Origin: Ursus arctos
Lineage: Eukaryota > Chordata > Mammalia > Carnivora > Ursidae
DNA length: 64,000 bases
Assembly (NCBI RefSeq): GCF_023065955.2
Contig: NW_026622997.1
Coordinates: forward strand, 14,240,001-14,304,000
Direction of reading: 5' to 3'
Part shown: piece by piece, positions 33,598 through 45,321 of the stretch
Layout: each line of letters opens with the position of its first letter
Position numbering within the stretch: position 1 is the first letter of the stretch
Notes under the pieces: model-generated
Database searches by the model: none
Seen by the model: the letters and a program-made list of their open reading frames with translations, nothing else
What the model was told of the DNA's origin: nothing
Translations under genes and position numbers: made by a program

Positions 33598-34960
33598 TTG
33601 AATCATTTCCAGGTGGTTTCTCATACGGAATCTTTTCTTTTGGCCAGTCTCAGTCTCTGGAATCTAAATATTCATGATCAAATTTCCCAGATTATCTTCC
33701 ATTATTGTGGGCTGACAACTGAATCTCCTTCTGCAGCATTTCCCAATGAATATTACTGGGACATGAGTCAGAAACACTCAGATTCCCTTCTGCCTTACTT
33801 GTTTAAGATTAGCGTATCATGATAAGTAGAGTTTTTGTATACAAACCTCTTGGCGGGTTTCCTGAAGGCTACATGCCATTAGATTTCCCTTTGCATTTTC
33901 TATGAATCCTTTTCTGAATCGTCGTCTCTCTTTTCATGCTTACTTCTTCCCAATGCCCCACGGCACCATCTTCCTTCATCTGTCTTTGCACTGCTTGGCT
34001 TCATATCCTTCATTGTCTTTCCTCCCTTTCAAGGCTGTAAACCACGTGAGTGAAGGTAGATGTCTTTTCTAGACCTAGACTTACACCATACCTGGAACAC
34101 GAGAGGTTTATGGAGCAGAGTGCTGACTGTCCACCCAACCTTCATGAAATTGTTAGCCTTCAGACTCTGTACCTGACTTATTCACTGCTCTTCTGGAATT
34201 GTTTTCAACCAGTACGTGTCTCTATCCCCATTCCCTTGGCCCAAAGTATGAGTTCCATTTTGACCCTACTCCTTTCTGAATGCACCAATTCTTCAAGGAT
34301 AGTCAGCAGATATACACCTTCTTAAAACATTGGACATTGCATGCATGCTATTTTCAAGCAATTAGACAGATGATAGAGTCTTTAACTCTAGGTTTTCAAG
34401 AAAAAAGGTAGAATTACTATATTTTCTTTCTCCTTCCCCCAAAGAATCCATTTCTATTTTTCAGTTACTATGCTACGCTCATCAAGACTACTAGAGCTGG
34501 TAACTTAGAACAGCCCTTTCGCTTGCTTTGGCTTATAGACATTCTATTTAATCTGATGCAGAAAATTTTACAAATGTACGCCTATTCATTAACTGATCAT
34601 TTGGTGCTTTTTACGGGTAGGCCATTGGTCTGATGAAGGGCTGTTTTTCTAGTTGCAAGGGTGGCGCTGGAATCAGTTCTTTGGTTTGTTTTTGTTTTTG
34701 TTTTTCCTAAGTTCCTCTTCACACAGACTAGTCATTCACGGAAAAAACAGCTACACATTGAGGCCACCTCCTGGTTTGGCCTCCCCGTGGTGCCTGCAGG
34801 TTGCGAGTGAAATGGACCCTACCTTGAACAGCCAGGGGGTGCACCGGTGGGTCTCCCCAAGTATGAAGGGGGCAGTGCAAGCCTCTCTGAGATAGCGAAC
34901 TGTGGTCCTAATCCACATCCAGGGTGACCAGTCCTGCAGGAACTGGACTGACCAGGCAAG
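33598..34960. other. non-coding stretch, no feature recognised
   Basis: There are several frames of 70-90 codons with no domain. No named repeat is present. Confidence 0.45.
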
Positions 34961-34965
34961 TGCTC

Positions 34966-35027
34966 ACGTGCACGCATGCACGCATACGTGCACACACACG
35001 CACTCGCACGCACACACACACACACAT
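34966..35027. repeat. alternating purine-pyrimidine (CA/CG/TG) tract
   Basis: Alternating CGTGCACGCATGCACGCATA-type sequence runs into a degenerate (CA)n. It is CpG-containing and Z-DNA-prone. Confidence 0.85.
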
Positions 35028-35755
35028 AGCTTAGATAAGCTAGGAGTCAATCCCATTCTTTCACTTCAAGCATAACATTGTATAAACTCAAAATGTTCTG
35101 CTAAATCATGTGACATCAACCAGCTCTATAGTTAGGACCTGCAGGCTTTAATCACTCTAAGGGGGAAAGTCTGGTGGCCAAAGAAAGGCTCATTAGGAAC
35201 CGGCATTTGCTGGGGTGTGGGAGGAGGCCCAGGAATGAGGCTGTCTTGGGGATCCTTTACCAAACCAAATACTGTTCATCCTTCACAGTGACGAAACTGC
35301 TGATCTACATAATTAATATAAGCTCACATGGAAGTAAACACGAAATGATTAAACAGGAAGGCTTTCACCAGGCAGTGTTTGGGGAGGGAGGGAGGAAGAA
35401 GGCATTAAATGGTAACAGAGTCTTAGAAACAGGGGAGAGTATTACATGTTATCCTTAAACTAATTTTTGTTCCTTGTCTAAAACCAAATGGGTTTGAAAC
35501 TTCTCTCTCCACAACCGCCCAGACAAGGTGTGATACGCAGAAAAATATCATGATGGGACTCGTGGTATAGTTAGCCATGTGGGAAGTAGCAAATTGAAAA
35601 TGACGTCATACTATAATAAAAATAATCGTTGAATATCCTGTCTTCCATAAAGACAACTTGGAGGAACAGCAGATGGAAAGCTTGAGAACCCACCACTCTG
35701 GGTATTTAAACGGCACTCTGATGTGGTGGGTAGAGGTAGTAGGCTAGAGGTCTTT
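35028..35755. other. non-coding stretch, no feature recognised
   Basis: No gene or named repeat can be supported. Confidence 0.5.
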
Positions 35756-35905
35756 ATTTACATGTATTGAGTGGACTCGGGACCAGGAACCACACGAATT
35801 GCTGGGAAAGTGTAATCTCATTGAACAATAACCACATTTTAGGTAAATGCTCTCATATCCTCATTCAGAACACGCAGGGCGCGTGCAAGGAGAAGGCTTA
35901 AACAA
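35756..35905 (-). mobile_element. possible MIR fragment, minus strand
   Basis: TACATGTATTGAGTGGACTC, GGACCAGGAACCACACG and GTGTAATCTCATTGAACAAT resemble the complement of the MIR 3' half. It is diverged. Confidence 0.45.
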
Positions 35906-36540
35906 AGTGAAACTAAATACACCTGTCCCCTGACCAAAAGATCGCTTACACCAAGGATGGAGAAAAGTGTTAGTATCTGCAGTCTCTCCTGCTTAAAACC
36001 CCTTGTCTAGAAATTATGAAATTATACTTACTTGCTTTTTAATGTGTCAAGTAAAAAATCAAGTTAAAAGGAAAAATAGGTGCCTGCCTTGCACTTTTCT
36101 ACATCAGTAAAACAAGTTGTGTTTGGGTGTCAGCTCTGATCCTGCCTTGAATGAGGTAAGAGTTACAGTTAGATGTCGCCAAAGGTTCGTGGTTTGGGCT
36201 TCACTCCTGAGAAGTGCAAATCTTCTAAATCCTGGACTTCACCGCACAGCTTGTCTGTGGGCTGCAGGTAAATACCCAGGGGGCCACCGTCACCCCCAAG
36301 GCGGCCCACTTAGGTCTCTGCCCCTGCCCAAGACAGAAAGAATCACACCTTTGCCAGAGGACTGAAGGCAGAGTGAGTAATACTGCATTTCACAGCAACT
36401 CTAAAACAAACACCTCAAGCACTCTGGCTGTGTTATCTGTCTCATTGTCTTCTAGAATCTTCATTGCATCATTTTTTTTTTTTTTAAGTTAAGCAAGACC
36501 CAGCACATGGAGAGGAGGCAGCTGGTAATTTTGCTATTGT
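35906..36540. other. non-coding stretch, no feature recognised
   Basis: This stretch includes a slightly GC-rich part at 36200-36340 but no CpG island and no gene. Confidence 0.45.
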
Positions 36541-36544
36541 CCTA

Positions 36545-36718
36545 AAACACAGCCCTTTGAGGAAGGCCCTATGTGGCATCCCCATGTGCACAGGTAAGGG
36601 AACAAAAATTAGGACAGGCTGAAGTCCTGCTCTGTCACCACAGGGAGTAAGCAGAGAAGCAGAAGTTGAACCCAGGCCATTCATTCCCTGAGTATATGCT
36701 CTTTGCACTTCCCAATGC
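36545..36718 (-). mobile_element. MIR element, minus strand
   Basis: CAGCCCTTTGAGGAAGGCCC, TGCACAGGTAAGGGAACAAA, AAGTTGAACCCAGGCCATTC and ATGCTCTTTGCACTTCCC follow the complemented MIR core. Confidence 0.65.
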
Positions 36719-38185
36719 CCCCGTCACGGGAGTACTACCCATCTGATAAATACTGATGAGTGTAAGCGGTCTTTGGTCATGAGTTCAGAAGCATACCAGA
36801 AGCCAGTGGAAAATCAGAAAGATGGAAAAAGAGAGGCACTCGGGACAGTAATTCCTAACAACATAGCAAGTGATATCAAATGAGAAGGGACTGTTTTTCC
36901 TAACAGAACCAGGCTGGAGGAATGCAGAATTTGTCAAGTATTCTTTTCTGAAATGTGAATCATTGCCAGGTAATCTTTTCAATATTATTATGAAGTATTA
37001 ATAAAGATCTATACCTGAACCAGGTGGACTCGATTGATGTTCTCCTTCAAAATCCTAGTGCACATCCTGGAAACGCAAATCTCATCGACACTTGAGAAAT
37101 GGGGCAGGCACACAGCATGAACCCCTTGGGCTTAGTGCTGGTGGGCAGCCTGAGCTACAGTCCCCGGATCCCGAGAAGTAATACTAACAGAAGAAAGAGC
37201 CTAAGGAGAAGTTCTACCAATACTGCTCATATTTTTTGAATTTCATTTTCACAAGGACTTCTGCCTGACAGGGAATGCTGGGTCTACTCTCCATAGACCA
37301 GTGCTTGTATTTTCTCATTTTATTATATGTGAAAGGTGCAAAAAGAAGTAGAAAATAAGTTCAATACAATTAGAACAATGCGGTGTAAATTTTGAAACCT
37401 TGGATGGAACTTTGCTGAACATCCTGCATTTTGAAAGTTCATTATCCTGGCTGCGAAATTAGGAAAGCATGTTTTATTTTCCAAAATAAACATAATTAAT
37501 TTTTGTAACTATGAAACATTTTTAAAGTCATTTCAAAGGCTTGACAAGTTTAACCAAACTTCCTACAAACCATTCTGTCACCCAAGGGCAGTGCAGCAGA
37601 ACAGAATAACAAAATGTGCATAAAATGTTTCGTTAAATGAATGCAATTGGCAAGACCCTTTATCCGCCACCTCACAGCACCAGGCACGCCCTCCAAACAA
37701 GGCAGACAATAAATAGGAACAACATGGTGAGGCTTTGCTCGTACAACACATCTGTTCACTTAGTTGGATCGTGTTTTATACTGAGGCATAACAAGTTTGG
37801 ATTCTCTTTATGTACAGTGACAGCAGTGTAATGGATGTTGTTTGAACTCTGAATTGTATAAATACAGAGACATGTTGATTTGAGAAGAGAAAACAAGGCA
37901 TGTGAAAATTGGCAAAATACCCATTTCAGGAATTATAGATACTCTTCTTAAAAAGAAAAAAATAAAGAAGAAACTCAATTGGCAGACCACCCACGAAGTA
38001 CCATTAAGATGTAAACAACATGAAAAAAAGACGTTCTCTAGCCGGTACAATTGTTGAAAGCATTAACTTTAAAAAGACTCTAGTTTAATCCAGTGAACTT
38101 TAAATATTTCTTTAAATTACAGACTTCTTTTGTGTATTTGACAGAAGCCCCCTCACATATCTGAAATGAATTGGGAAAGTAATAA
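36719..38185. other. non-coding stretch, no feature recognised
   Basis: This is AT-rich sequence with only short frames, and no transposon is named. Confidence 0.45.
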
Positions 38186-38390
38186 TAGTTGCTAGGGTAC
38201 ATAGGACACCCTATATGAACCAAAGTGTTCCATATAGCATCCTATGTAATTCTATAAAATAAATATTAAATAAACATTTCCTTATTTATCAGATAAAGAA
38301 ACTGAGGCTAAGGGACTAAATAAATTGAATAAATACCAGGGAGAGCAGAAGTTGGATTAAAACTCAGGGCTGTCTGTTTATTTTTCTTTC
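38186..38390 (-). mobile_element. MIR element, minus strand, interrupted at its right end by a SINE
   Basis: GATAAAGAAACTGAGGCTAA, GAGAGCAGAAGTTGGATTAA and AACTCAGGGCTGTCTG are the complement of MIR. It appears to resume after the SINE as TCCATCTGTTTCTAAGAC. Confidence 0.65.
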
Positions 38391-38398
38391 TTACTTTC

Positions 38399-38598
38399 TT
38401 TTTTTTTTAAGGTTTTATTTATTTATTTGAGAGAGAGAGAGAGAGCACATGAGCGGGGGGTGGGAGAGGGGCAGGGACAGAGGGAGAAGCAGACTCCCCA
38501 CTGAGCAGGGATCCCAACACAGGGCTCAATCCCAGGACCCTGGGATCATGACCTGAGCCAAAGACAGACGCTTAACTGACTGAGCCACCCAGTGCCCT
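38399..38598 (-). mobile_element. SINEC, minus strand
   Basis: T-run/TTTATTTATTTATTTGAGAG starts the element and the complemented head GAGCCACCCAGTGCCC ends it. Possible target copies (GGGCTGTCTGTTT / GAGGTCCATCTGTTT) are too diverged to fix exactly. Confidence 0.92.
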
Positions 38599-38659
38599 GA
38601 GGTCCATCTGTTTCTAAGACACGTGGTCTTGTCACTGCAATGCCCTGACATTCAATAAC

Positions 38660-40670
38660 TCCTATAGGTATAATTAGCCTACAAGGAACCAAAGTCATTA
38701 ATAATAATTAAAAAAAAAAACATAACCCCAAATAAGGACTCAATTCTTAGAAGAAACTTCATTGACATAATCTTCCAAGGAAATAAGCAATTAAACGGGA
38801 CAAATGTGCACTCAATTTAAAAGAAAAAAAAAGAGGAAAACATCCAACAATAATTCAAAATAAATCTGTCTCAAGCAATGAACAAGTAAGGAATAGAGTA
38901 ATCCTAGTGTTTTCTCTATATAGAGTTAACTGTCTACAGAAATAAGAACTCGACCTGACTTTAGAGTCTAATTAAGTGCAGAGAAATGCCCCTTGCCCCC
39001 GTATTGCTCTGATGATCACAGCCACCAATAATCACTCTTTTTTTCTGCTTTCCGACTGCACTCAATACCCAGATGATTCACTATGTGAATACATTTCCTT
39101 TTATATGTATAGATCTCTAGTATGAGATTTAAGTTCCTCGAAAGAAGCAAGTATATCTCACACCTGCATATGTTCCATAATGCCTCGCACATCGTCCTCA
39201 ACTAACTGTTGGTTTAATTCATTGCAAGGCTCCTGCCACTAAGATTATTTAGACTCACTGAATTTGACCCACAAGTAAGAAAATGGTTCTAGTTACCTAG
39301 ACAACCTTTGAGACTTTTGGCCATACAGCTTATATTTTCAGCGAGAAGTAGCCAGAGCTTTTTAAATTACCTCGCAAGTACCCTTGAGGAAAAAAAAAAG
39401 GTAGATCACTGTGTTTGAGAGCAACAGGTACAGGTAAAGCTTGCTTTTTATGTAAATTATAGTTTCCAAAGGTTGTATTTCATTTTAATTTCTGCCATGT
39501 GAGAATTCATCAAGGAACCTCGAAGGAGCATAGCAGGTTCACGAAACAAGAGATCATGACGGTTGGTGGAAAGAAGGGAGTGGTTCAGAGCTTGAGAAAC
39601 ATTGCCATAAAGACTAAACCCAGGGAGCATGGACCTTTCCACCCCATACATCAGAGCCACTAGAAAAGAAAGAAAGGACCAAAAGAAAGAAAAGGGAGCG
39701 TGAGGCAAAGGGAACCAAGACTTTAAGATCTGTAAGTGAGAGTTAAGATTTAAGATGTTCTATAAACGTTTATTGAGTGACTGAAAGAATGAATGCGTAA
39801 TACTAGAGTCCCTGCACTTCGCTGCTCTTGAGAGAGCAGAAGCATAATGATAGGATAGTCCAAGGGGATTGAAGGTCAGAGTTAAGAGGCACTTAAGAGA
39901 CACAATTAAGCAGAAACAACCAAGAGTGCTTTGGGAGCTGTACAGAAAAACTGAACACGTTGCATTGCTTTTGAAAACTCCCAAGAAGTTTTGGCCAATG
40001 CATTAAAGAGCGATGGTCACATTGTGCCTCTCAGAATCATCCAGGTGGCTGGATGAAAGGCGGGGGGGCACCACTTAGCAAACTATTTCACCAGCTGTCT
40101 CTATGTGTGAATCTTGAAGCTGCCAAACTGCACAGGAATGGCACGTTGGCCTCTACCGAGGCACGGGCGCAGTGAGCCACCGACGACAGCAGATGTGCCG
40201 GTTTGCGCGATATCCACCGTGGCTAGAGGGCAGCTCACTTCCTCCGAGGACGCTGGGTGCACCAGCTGCTGGTGACAGCAATCGAATCAGATAGGTTCTG
40301 CCCTGTAGTTTTTAAGTGCTGCCTGCTTTGAAAAGGCAGAGCCTCCAAATAATGCAGGAGCTAACAAGTTTGCAGAGGAAATGCGGTTGCGATATGAAAA
40401 CGAGAGCAGCTGGATATCCAACTGTGTAAAGAAATACAGAGGGCTCTTCTTTTCCCTCAAATTGATATTACTCACCCGGGTTTTATAGAGTCGAAAGCAT
40501 ATGCTTAAGTATAATTACTCAACAACTCAGACCAATTTCCACATCACAGCCATATAAATAAGATATCAATTCCACCTAGGCGGTGATGATGTGACTCTTG
40601 CCTAGGTATTCCAGATGAGTATTATAAACCAATGGCTCTGGAGGTAACACTTTAAGATTAATTCGTGAAA
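38660..40670. other. non-coding stretch, no feature recognised
   Basis: This is 2 kb of mostly AT-rich DNA. The part at 40100-40290 has more CpG than its surroundings (CACGGGCGCAGTGAG, TTTGCGCGATATCC) but is too short and weak to call an island. Confidence 0.45.
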
Positions 40671-40674
40671 TGAA

Positions 40675-40820
40675 ATGGTCATATATGCAAATATGTATAA
40701 CACGATACATAAAGTATATGAAACAAATGGAAAGTACACATCACCCAGATTAAGAAAGAACATCACCAGTACCATTCAAGTGCTCCACGGTATATTCCCC
40801 TACATTTGTACCCTTAGGAC
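40675..40820. mobile_element. possible old L1 3'UTR fragment
   Basis: CACATCACCCAGATTAAGAA and AGAACATCACCAGTACCATT resemble a common L1 3'-region motif. The match is loose. Confidence 0.35.
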
Positions 40821-41329
40821 TGGCTACATAATTGAGGAGCCCAGCGCAAGCTGAAAATGCAAGGTCCCCTGTCCAAAATTATCAAGAATTTCAAGATGGC
40901 AACGTCAAGCATAAGGCCTTCTAAAAGTGGGTATTAGCACAACTACCCAGGTCACCGGTCCACGAAACTGGCCCTAATAGTTCCTCTATCACCCCCCAAA
41001 CAGAGAAATCACTGTGTGAAATTTTCTAGATATGAATTCTATAGTGTTAGTAGGCTTCGTGATGTACGTGTTCAATATATTCTGGTTTTACATGTTTGAA
41101 ATTTATAAATATGCCCTATATCCAGCATCACGTTTTTAAGATTTATGTTTGTGTTGATCTGCATGGCTGTCATTTCTTTCCACCACCTACATTGTGCCAA
41201 TTAATTGATTTTTATTTGAAATATATTTAAACATTTTTCTTATTGAAGGGCATTGGGGTTGTGTGCAGTTTTCTTGCTTTTTGTTTTGTTTTTTGCTCTG
41301 TTTCCGGAAGAAACAATACTTGCAGGAAC

Positions 41330-41650
41330 GTTTTTGCAGCTGTCTCCCACTGAACATATACAAGTTCCATACGGTTTAGGTGCATTTCTTGTAAAAAGCA
41401 TAGAACTACATTTTATATTTATCCAGTCTGACAATCCGTCTTGTTGATGATGAAATTGGTCCATTTACATTTACTGTGTGCTCTACTTTGATTCATTTCT
41501 ATTGTGGTATTCTGTGGGTATTATTCGTCCCACTTCACCCATATTTTTGGGGTTTTTTGTTTGTTTGTTTTTTGGGGGGATTTTTTGGCCTTCTATCTTA
41601 CAGTGATTTTTAGTTCAAATTTTCCCTACTGCTTTAACTGATTTCTTCTT
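41330..41650 (-). mobile_element. antisense L1 ORF2-region fragment
   Basis: TATCCAGTCTGACAATCCGT and AATTGGTCCATTTACATTTA are typical of L1 ORF2 read in antisense. It is strongly diverged. Confidence 0.5.
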
Positions 41651-41816
41651 ATCTGCTCTGCCCTTGGAGTTTTAGCATACCATATCAAAGTCACAAGTCT
41701 TAACATGTCTTAACTCTCTAGCTAAACAATGCAGAAACCATACTCTTGTCACCTCCCCCTGCTCCAGACTTAGAGACTATTGTCATTCAGCATTGTAGTT
41801 CTGTCTTGTTTTGTCC

Positions 41817-41877
41817 CACAAAATAGACACTGCTAGTATTTTTTTTACACAAAATAGACATTGTTAGTATTTTTTTA
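41817..41877. repeat. ~30-bp direct tandem duplication
   Basis: ACAAAATAGACAYTGYTAGT followed by a T-run occurs twice in succession, with two transitions between copies. Confidence 0.8.
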
Positions 41878-42378
41878 TACTGTTAGCGACTAGGCTTATC
41901 TACATGTTTATCAATTTCTTTATTCATCTTTCTTCTTGTACCTCAAACATGCCTTCTGAAGTCATATTTATTCTTCCTGCATATGAGTATAGCTTTTAGA
42001 AGTTCAAGTTAGAGCATTATGGTGGTAAACTCTCAGTTATTATTTTTTTTTAATCTGAACATGTGTTTTCTCTTTGGTTTTCAATATAGAGTTTGGCCTG
42101 CTGAACAATTTAGGATTGACAACCAAATCTCAACACGGCATCCATGGTTGCTATCAGTCTAACTGTTGGTCCTCTCACTTCTCCCTGAATCATTTTAAGA
42201 TCTTACTCTATGTTTGGTGCTCAATGTATATAGAGGTGTAGATTTCTTTTGTATTTTTCTCACTCGGAATAATTTGTGCTTCTAGTCTCTGATGATTCAA
42301 GTCTATAATCAGTTCGAAAAATATCTCAGTATTTCCTCTCCTCATTCTCTTGTCTTCTTCTGGAACTCAAATTTGAAG
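41878..42378. other. non-coding stretch, probably old L1-derived
   Basis: T-rich phrases such as TTTATTCTTCCTGCATATGA and GATCTTACTCTATGTTTGG suggest antisense LINE material. No firm assignment is possible. Confidence 0.3.
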
Positions 42379-42582
42379 TGCTACATCTTGGTGGCTCAGT
42401 CGATTAAGCGTCTGCCTTCGGCTGTGGTCATGATCCTTCTGGGGGGTCCTGGGATCAAGTCCCATATTGGGTTCCTTGCTCCAGGGAGCCTGATTCTCCC
42501 TCTCCCTCCCCCTGCTTGTGTGCTCATTCTCTCTTTCTGAGAAATAAATACATAAAATCTTTTTTAAAAAATGTTACATCTT
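42379..42582 (+). mobile_element. SINEC, head slightly truncated
   Basis: The body is 42390-42571, from GGTGGCTCAGTCGATTAAGC to AAATAAATACATAAAATC. The target duplication TGYTACATCTT is at 42379-42389 and 42572-42582 with one mismatch. The first ~10 bases of the head are missing. Confidence 0.93.
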
Positions 42583-43690
42583 CTCATCATATACTCCATC
42601 CCTCTTAACCTCCATTTATATTGTCAATCTTCTTGTTTTACAGTCTATATTCTGGTTTATTTCTTCATGTTTATCTTCATAGTTACTAATTATCTCCTTG
42701 GCTTTGTCTAGTGACTGCTAAACTTGTCATGAAATTTTTTATTGCAGCAACCATATTTTTCATATTTGACTCTTATTGTTGCTCTAAGAAACGAAATTAA
42801 TCCAAAGCCAGAAACTAAGAGAGATATGTGCTTATTTCCCTCAAGCTCAGCAGCTGACCCTAATCCAAAAGGAAGCTTGATGAGGCCTGGATTGCTGAGG
42901 AATGAGGCCAAGAGGCCATCCTATTTGCTCTGAGTTCAACCCAATACTGGAAACAGCATTAACCACCTCATGCTGATGACAATTCCATCGTCTCTGCCTG
43001 CGTCTGAGAGTAGGCTGGGATGGGGTGTCTTTTGTGTGCTATCAGCATGACCCATGGTTCTCTGGGTTCTGCTTTCCCTTCAGGAATGCCTAAGAACAAG
43101 CTAGTGCAGAAAGGACAAGGAAGCAGACCCCTGATGAGGTCTGGGTGGATACGGTTGGGTGCTTGAGGATGCTGATACAAATTAGAGGGAGATGTAGGGT
43201 TGATATAGCCAGGCAACGGGGAGGAGGAAGAAGAAAACTGAGGTGGGACAACAGGTGGGCCACTGACTCAGTCAACCTAATGGCATGGTGTCAAGAAATG
43301 TGTCATGGAGCCATGACACTTAAAACCACCAGGCATGGACTTTCTCTTGGATGTCTCTGTCTTCTTAGATTGTGTGCGTTTGTGAATGTACGTATTTCTT
43401 TTATAATCTATTTTATACACATAGCACACATATTTTCAACCTAACCTGTAGGATATACTTTAGTCCCACATCTGATATATAATAATACTATATGCTGTAA
43501 ATACGGTGGAGACATACTTGCCAGTTACATTTTCAGCAATCATACTAAGAACGAATTATTTCATGAGAAACCTAAAAGAATTACTTTCCCATTTCTTCAC
43601 CAGGGAAAGAAGGCTACTGTCTAATGAACCACCTTAAAGGGGGTGTTCGTATGTTGTAAAGAGTGATCAAGATTCTTCTTCATGAGGTAA
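42583..43690. other. non-coding stretch, no feature recognised
   Basis: The left part (to about 42770) is T-rich and may be antisense LINE. The remainder shows no gene or named repeat. Confidence 0.4.
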
Positions 43691-43692
43691 AC

Positions 43693-43912
43693 AGAAACTT
43701 TTTCAAGGGCACCTGGGTGGCTCAGTTGGTTAAGTGACTGCCTTTGGCTCAGGTCATGATCCTGGAGTCCGAGGATCGAGTCCCGCATTGGGCTCCCTGC
43801 TCAGCAGGGGGTCTGCTTCTCCCTCTGACCCTTCCCCCCTCACGCTCTCTCTCTTTTTCTCTCTCTCAAATAAATAAATAAAATCTTTGGGGGGGGGGGA
43901 GAAACTTTTTCA
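43693..43912 (+). mobile_element. SINEC with a poly-G 3' end
   Basis: The body is 43706-43899, with head GGGCACCTGGGTGGCTCAGT and AAATAAATAAATAAAATCTT followed by G11 (43889-43899) where poly-A is usual. The perfect duplication AGAAACTTTTTCA is at 43693-43705 and 43900-43912. Confidence 0.96.
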
Positions 43913-44730
43913 GTAGAAAATGTCCTGACAGACAGGGTTCCAGTGAAGACACCAGATTGCAAGACAAAGACGCCAATAGCTGCGGCAGCTTTGGAAGTGT
44001 CCTTACTGCCCAGTTGTTCGCGAAAATGTTTAGATCAACTTCACTGCTTTCAAACTTCCTGCAGACAAGTGGCAGAGACGTATTGCAGGCCTCGGGAACG
44101 GTTTCCGAAACAGTCCAGGGCTGAGAGCCGAGCCAGGAAGCGTCCAGGGGACACGAGCCTCCCCTTTATGACCAAATGAAACGCTCCCTGCAAAGACCAG
44201 GATATCATTGAAGAAAACATGGGCAGCCAAGCTGTGAAATGAAATGAAAACTTCAGCCGTAATGAAATCACGGCTCGTGTTACAGGACGAAGCGGTCCCT
44301 GGAGAATCAATAAACAATTTGGTTTCCAGAGACTATGAATCCGACTTGCCAAAGAGAATCAGAGGGACTGATGCTCTTCTCCGTACCCAAGTTTCTGGGG
44401 CTGTGTGGGATAGCCGTCCTTCAGCAGCTTGCGCTCGTCCAGAAAATCTTACCCCCTTACAACTCCTTCACGTTCCTGTGGCCCTCGCGTGTGTCTTCAT
44501 GGGGGTTCGTGCCTTTGAATTCGGTGGCACATAATTTGCCTCGCTGTTCAGACCTTCACGTCATTAAGGCAGAAAACATCCCAGAAACTACAAATCATGC
44601 TAACCGACCGCCTCTCCTTTCCTGTCCTAACACTCCAGTGATGCCAGTGGGAGAGCATTATTACTGCTACCTCATCGTATGCTTGGTACACAGAAAATAA
44701 TCAGGAAATAGGAGTTAAATATATTTCCAT
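43913..44730. other. non-coding stretch with moderate CpG content
   Basis: Overlapping frames on both strands (longest 44335-44700 plus, 121 codons) have no recognisable domain. CpGs are more frequent than in neighbours (44080-44150, 44380-44520), but an island cannot be claimed. Confidence 0.4.
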
Positions 44731-44734
44731 TTTT

Positions 44735-44860
44735 GGCGAAGAAATGAAAGCCCAAAGGCATTTTCAAGGAAACGGTAAAACCAAGTCTTAGCATATGCCC
44801 TAAATTTGCGGACTCCAAACCCAGAGTTCTTTCCATTAGCAGGGCTGCCTCTCAGAGCCG
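44735..44860 (-). mobile_element. possible MIR fragment, minus strand
   Basis: GAAGAAATGAAAGCCCAAAG and CTCCAAACCCAGAGTTCTTT resemble the MIR complement. It is weak. Confidence 0.4.
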
Positions 44861-44867
44861 GCCTTAT

Positions 44868-44925
44868 TTTTACACACTCACACACACCAGCACATTATGC
44901 GCTCGCACACACACACTCGCGCACG
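44868..44925. repeat. degenerate (CA)n with CGC interruptions
   Basis: ACACACTCACACACACCAGC and GCTCGCACACACACACTCGC, an alternating purine-pyrimidine tract. Confidence 0.75.
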
Positions 44926-45149
44926 GTTCACCTACGGGACTGAAATCTCTCACCTACACAACTGAGATCGGGCTGCGATGTGCAAGAACCGGTGTCTAGC
45001 GCTCCCGCAGCGAGGCTCACAAGTGGATTGTTTATTGAATTGAAAGCAGAGAAATACCAGTTCAATGATCATGAATCGCCCCATGGTCCTGTGAGGTAAT
45101 TTAAGCAAACTGGAATCAATGGCAGTCTTTCTTTATTTTCTCTCTCTCT

Positions 45150-45321
45150 TTTTTTTAAGATTTTATTTATTTGAGAGAGAGAGAAAGCACAAGCCTGGGA
45201 AAGGGGCAGAGGAAGAGGGAGAAGCAGACTCCCCGCTCCGCAGGGGCTCCATCTCAGTACCCTGGAACCATGACCTGAGTCTAAGGCAGATGCTTAACCA
45301 ACTGAGCCACTCAGGTGCCCT
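45150..45321 (-). mobile_element. SINEC, minus strand
   Basis: T-run/AAGATTTTATTTATTTGAGA at the left and the complemented head GAGCCACTCAGGTGCCC at the right. The flanks are T/C-rich, so the target duplication is unclear. Confidence 0.92.

Noticed and set aside
44244..44700. Overlapping frames of 96 and 121 codons
   Set aside because: They overlap one another and minus-strand frames of similar length. No domain or gene context.
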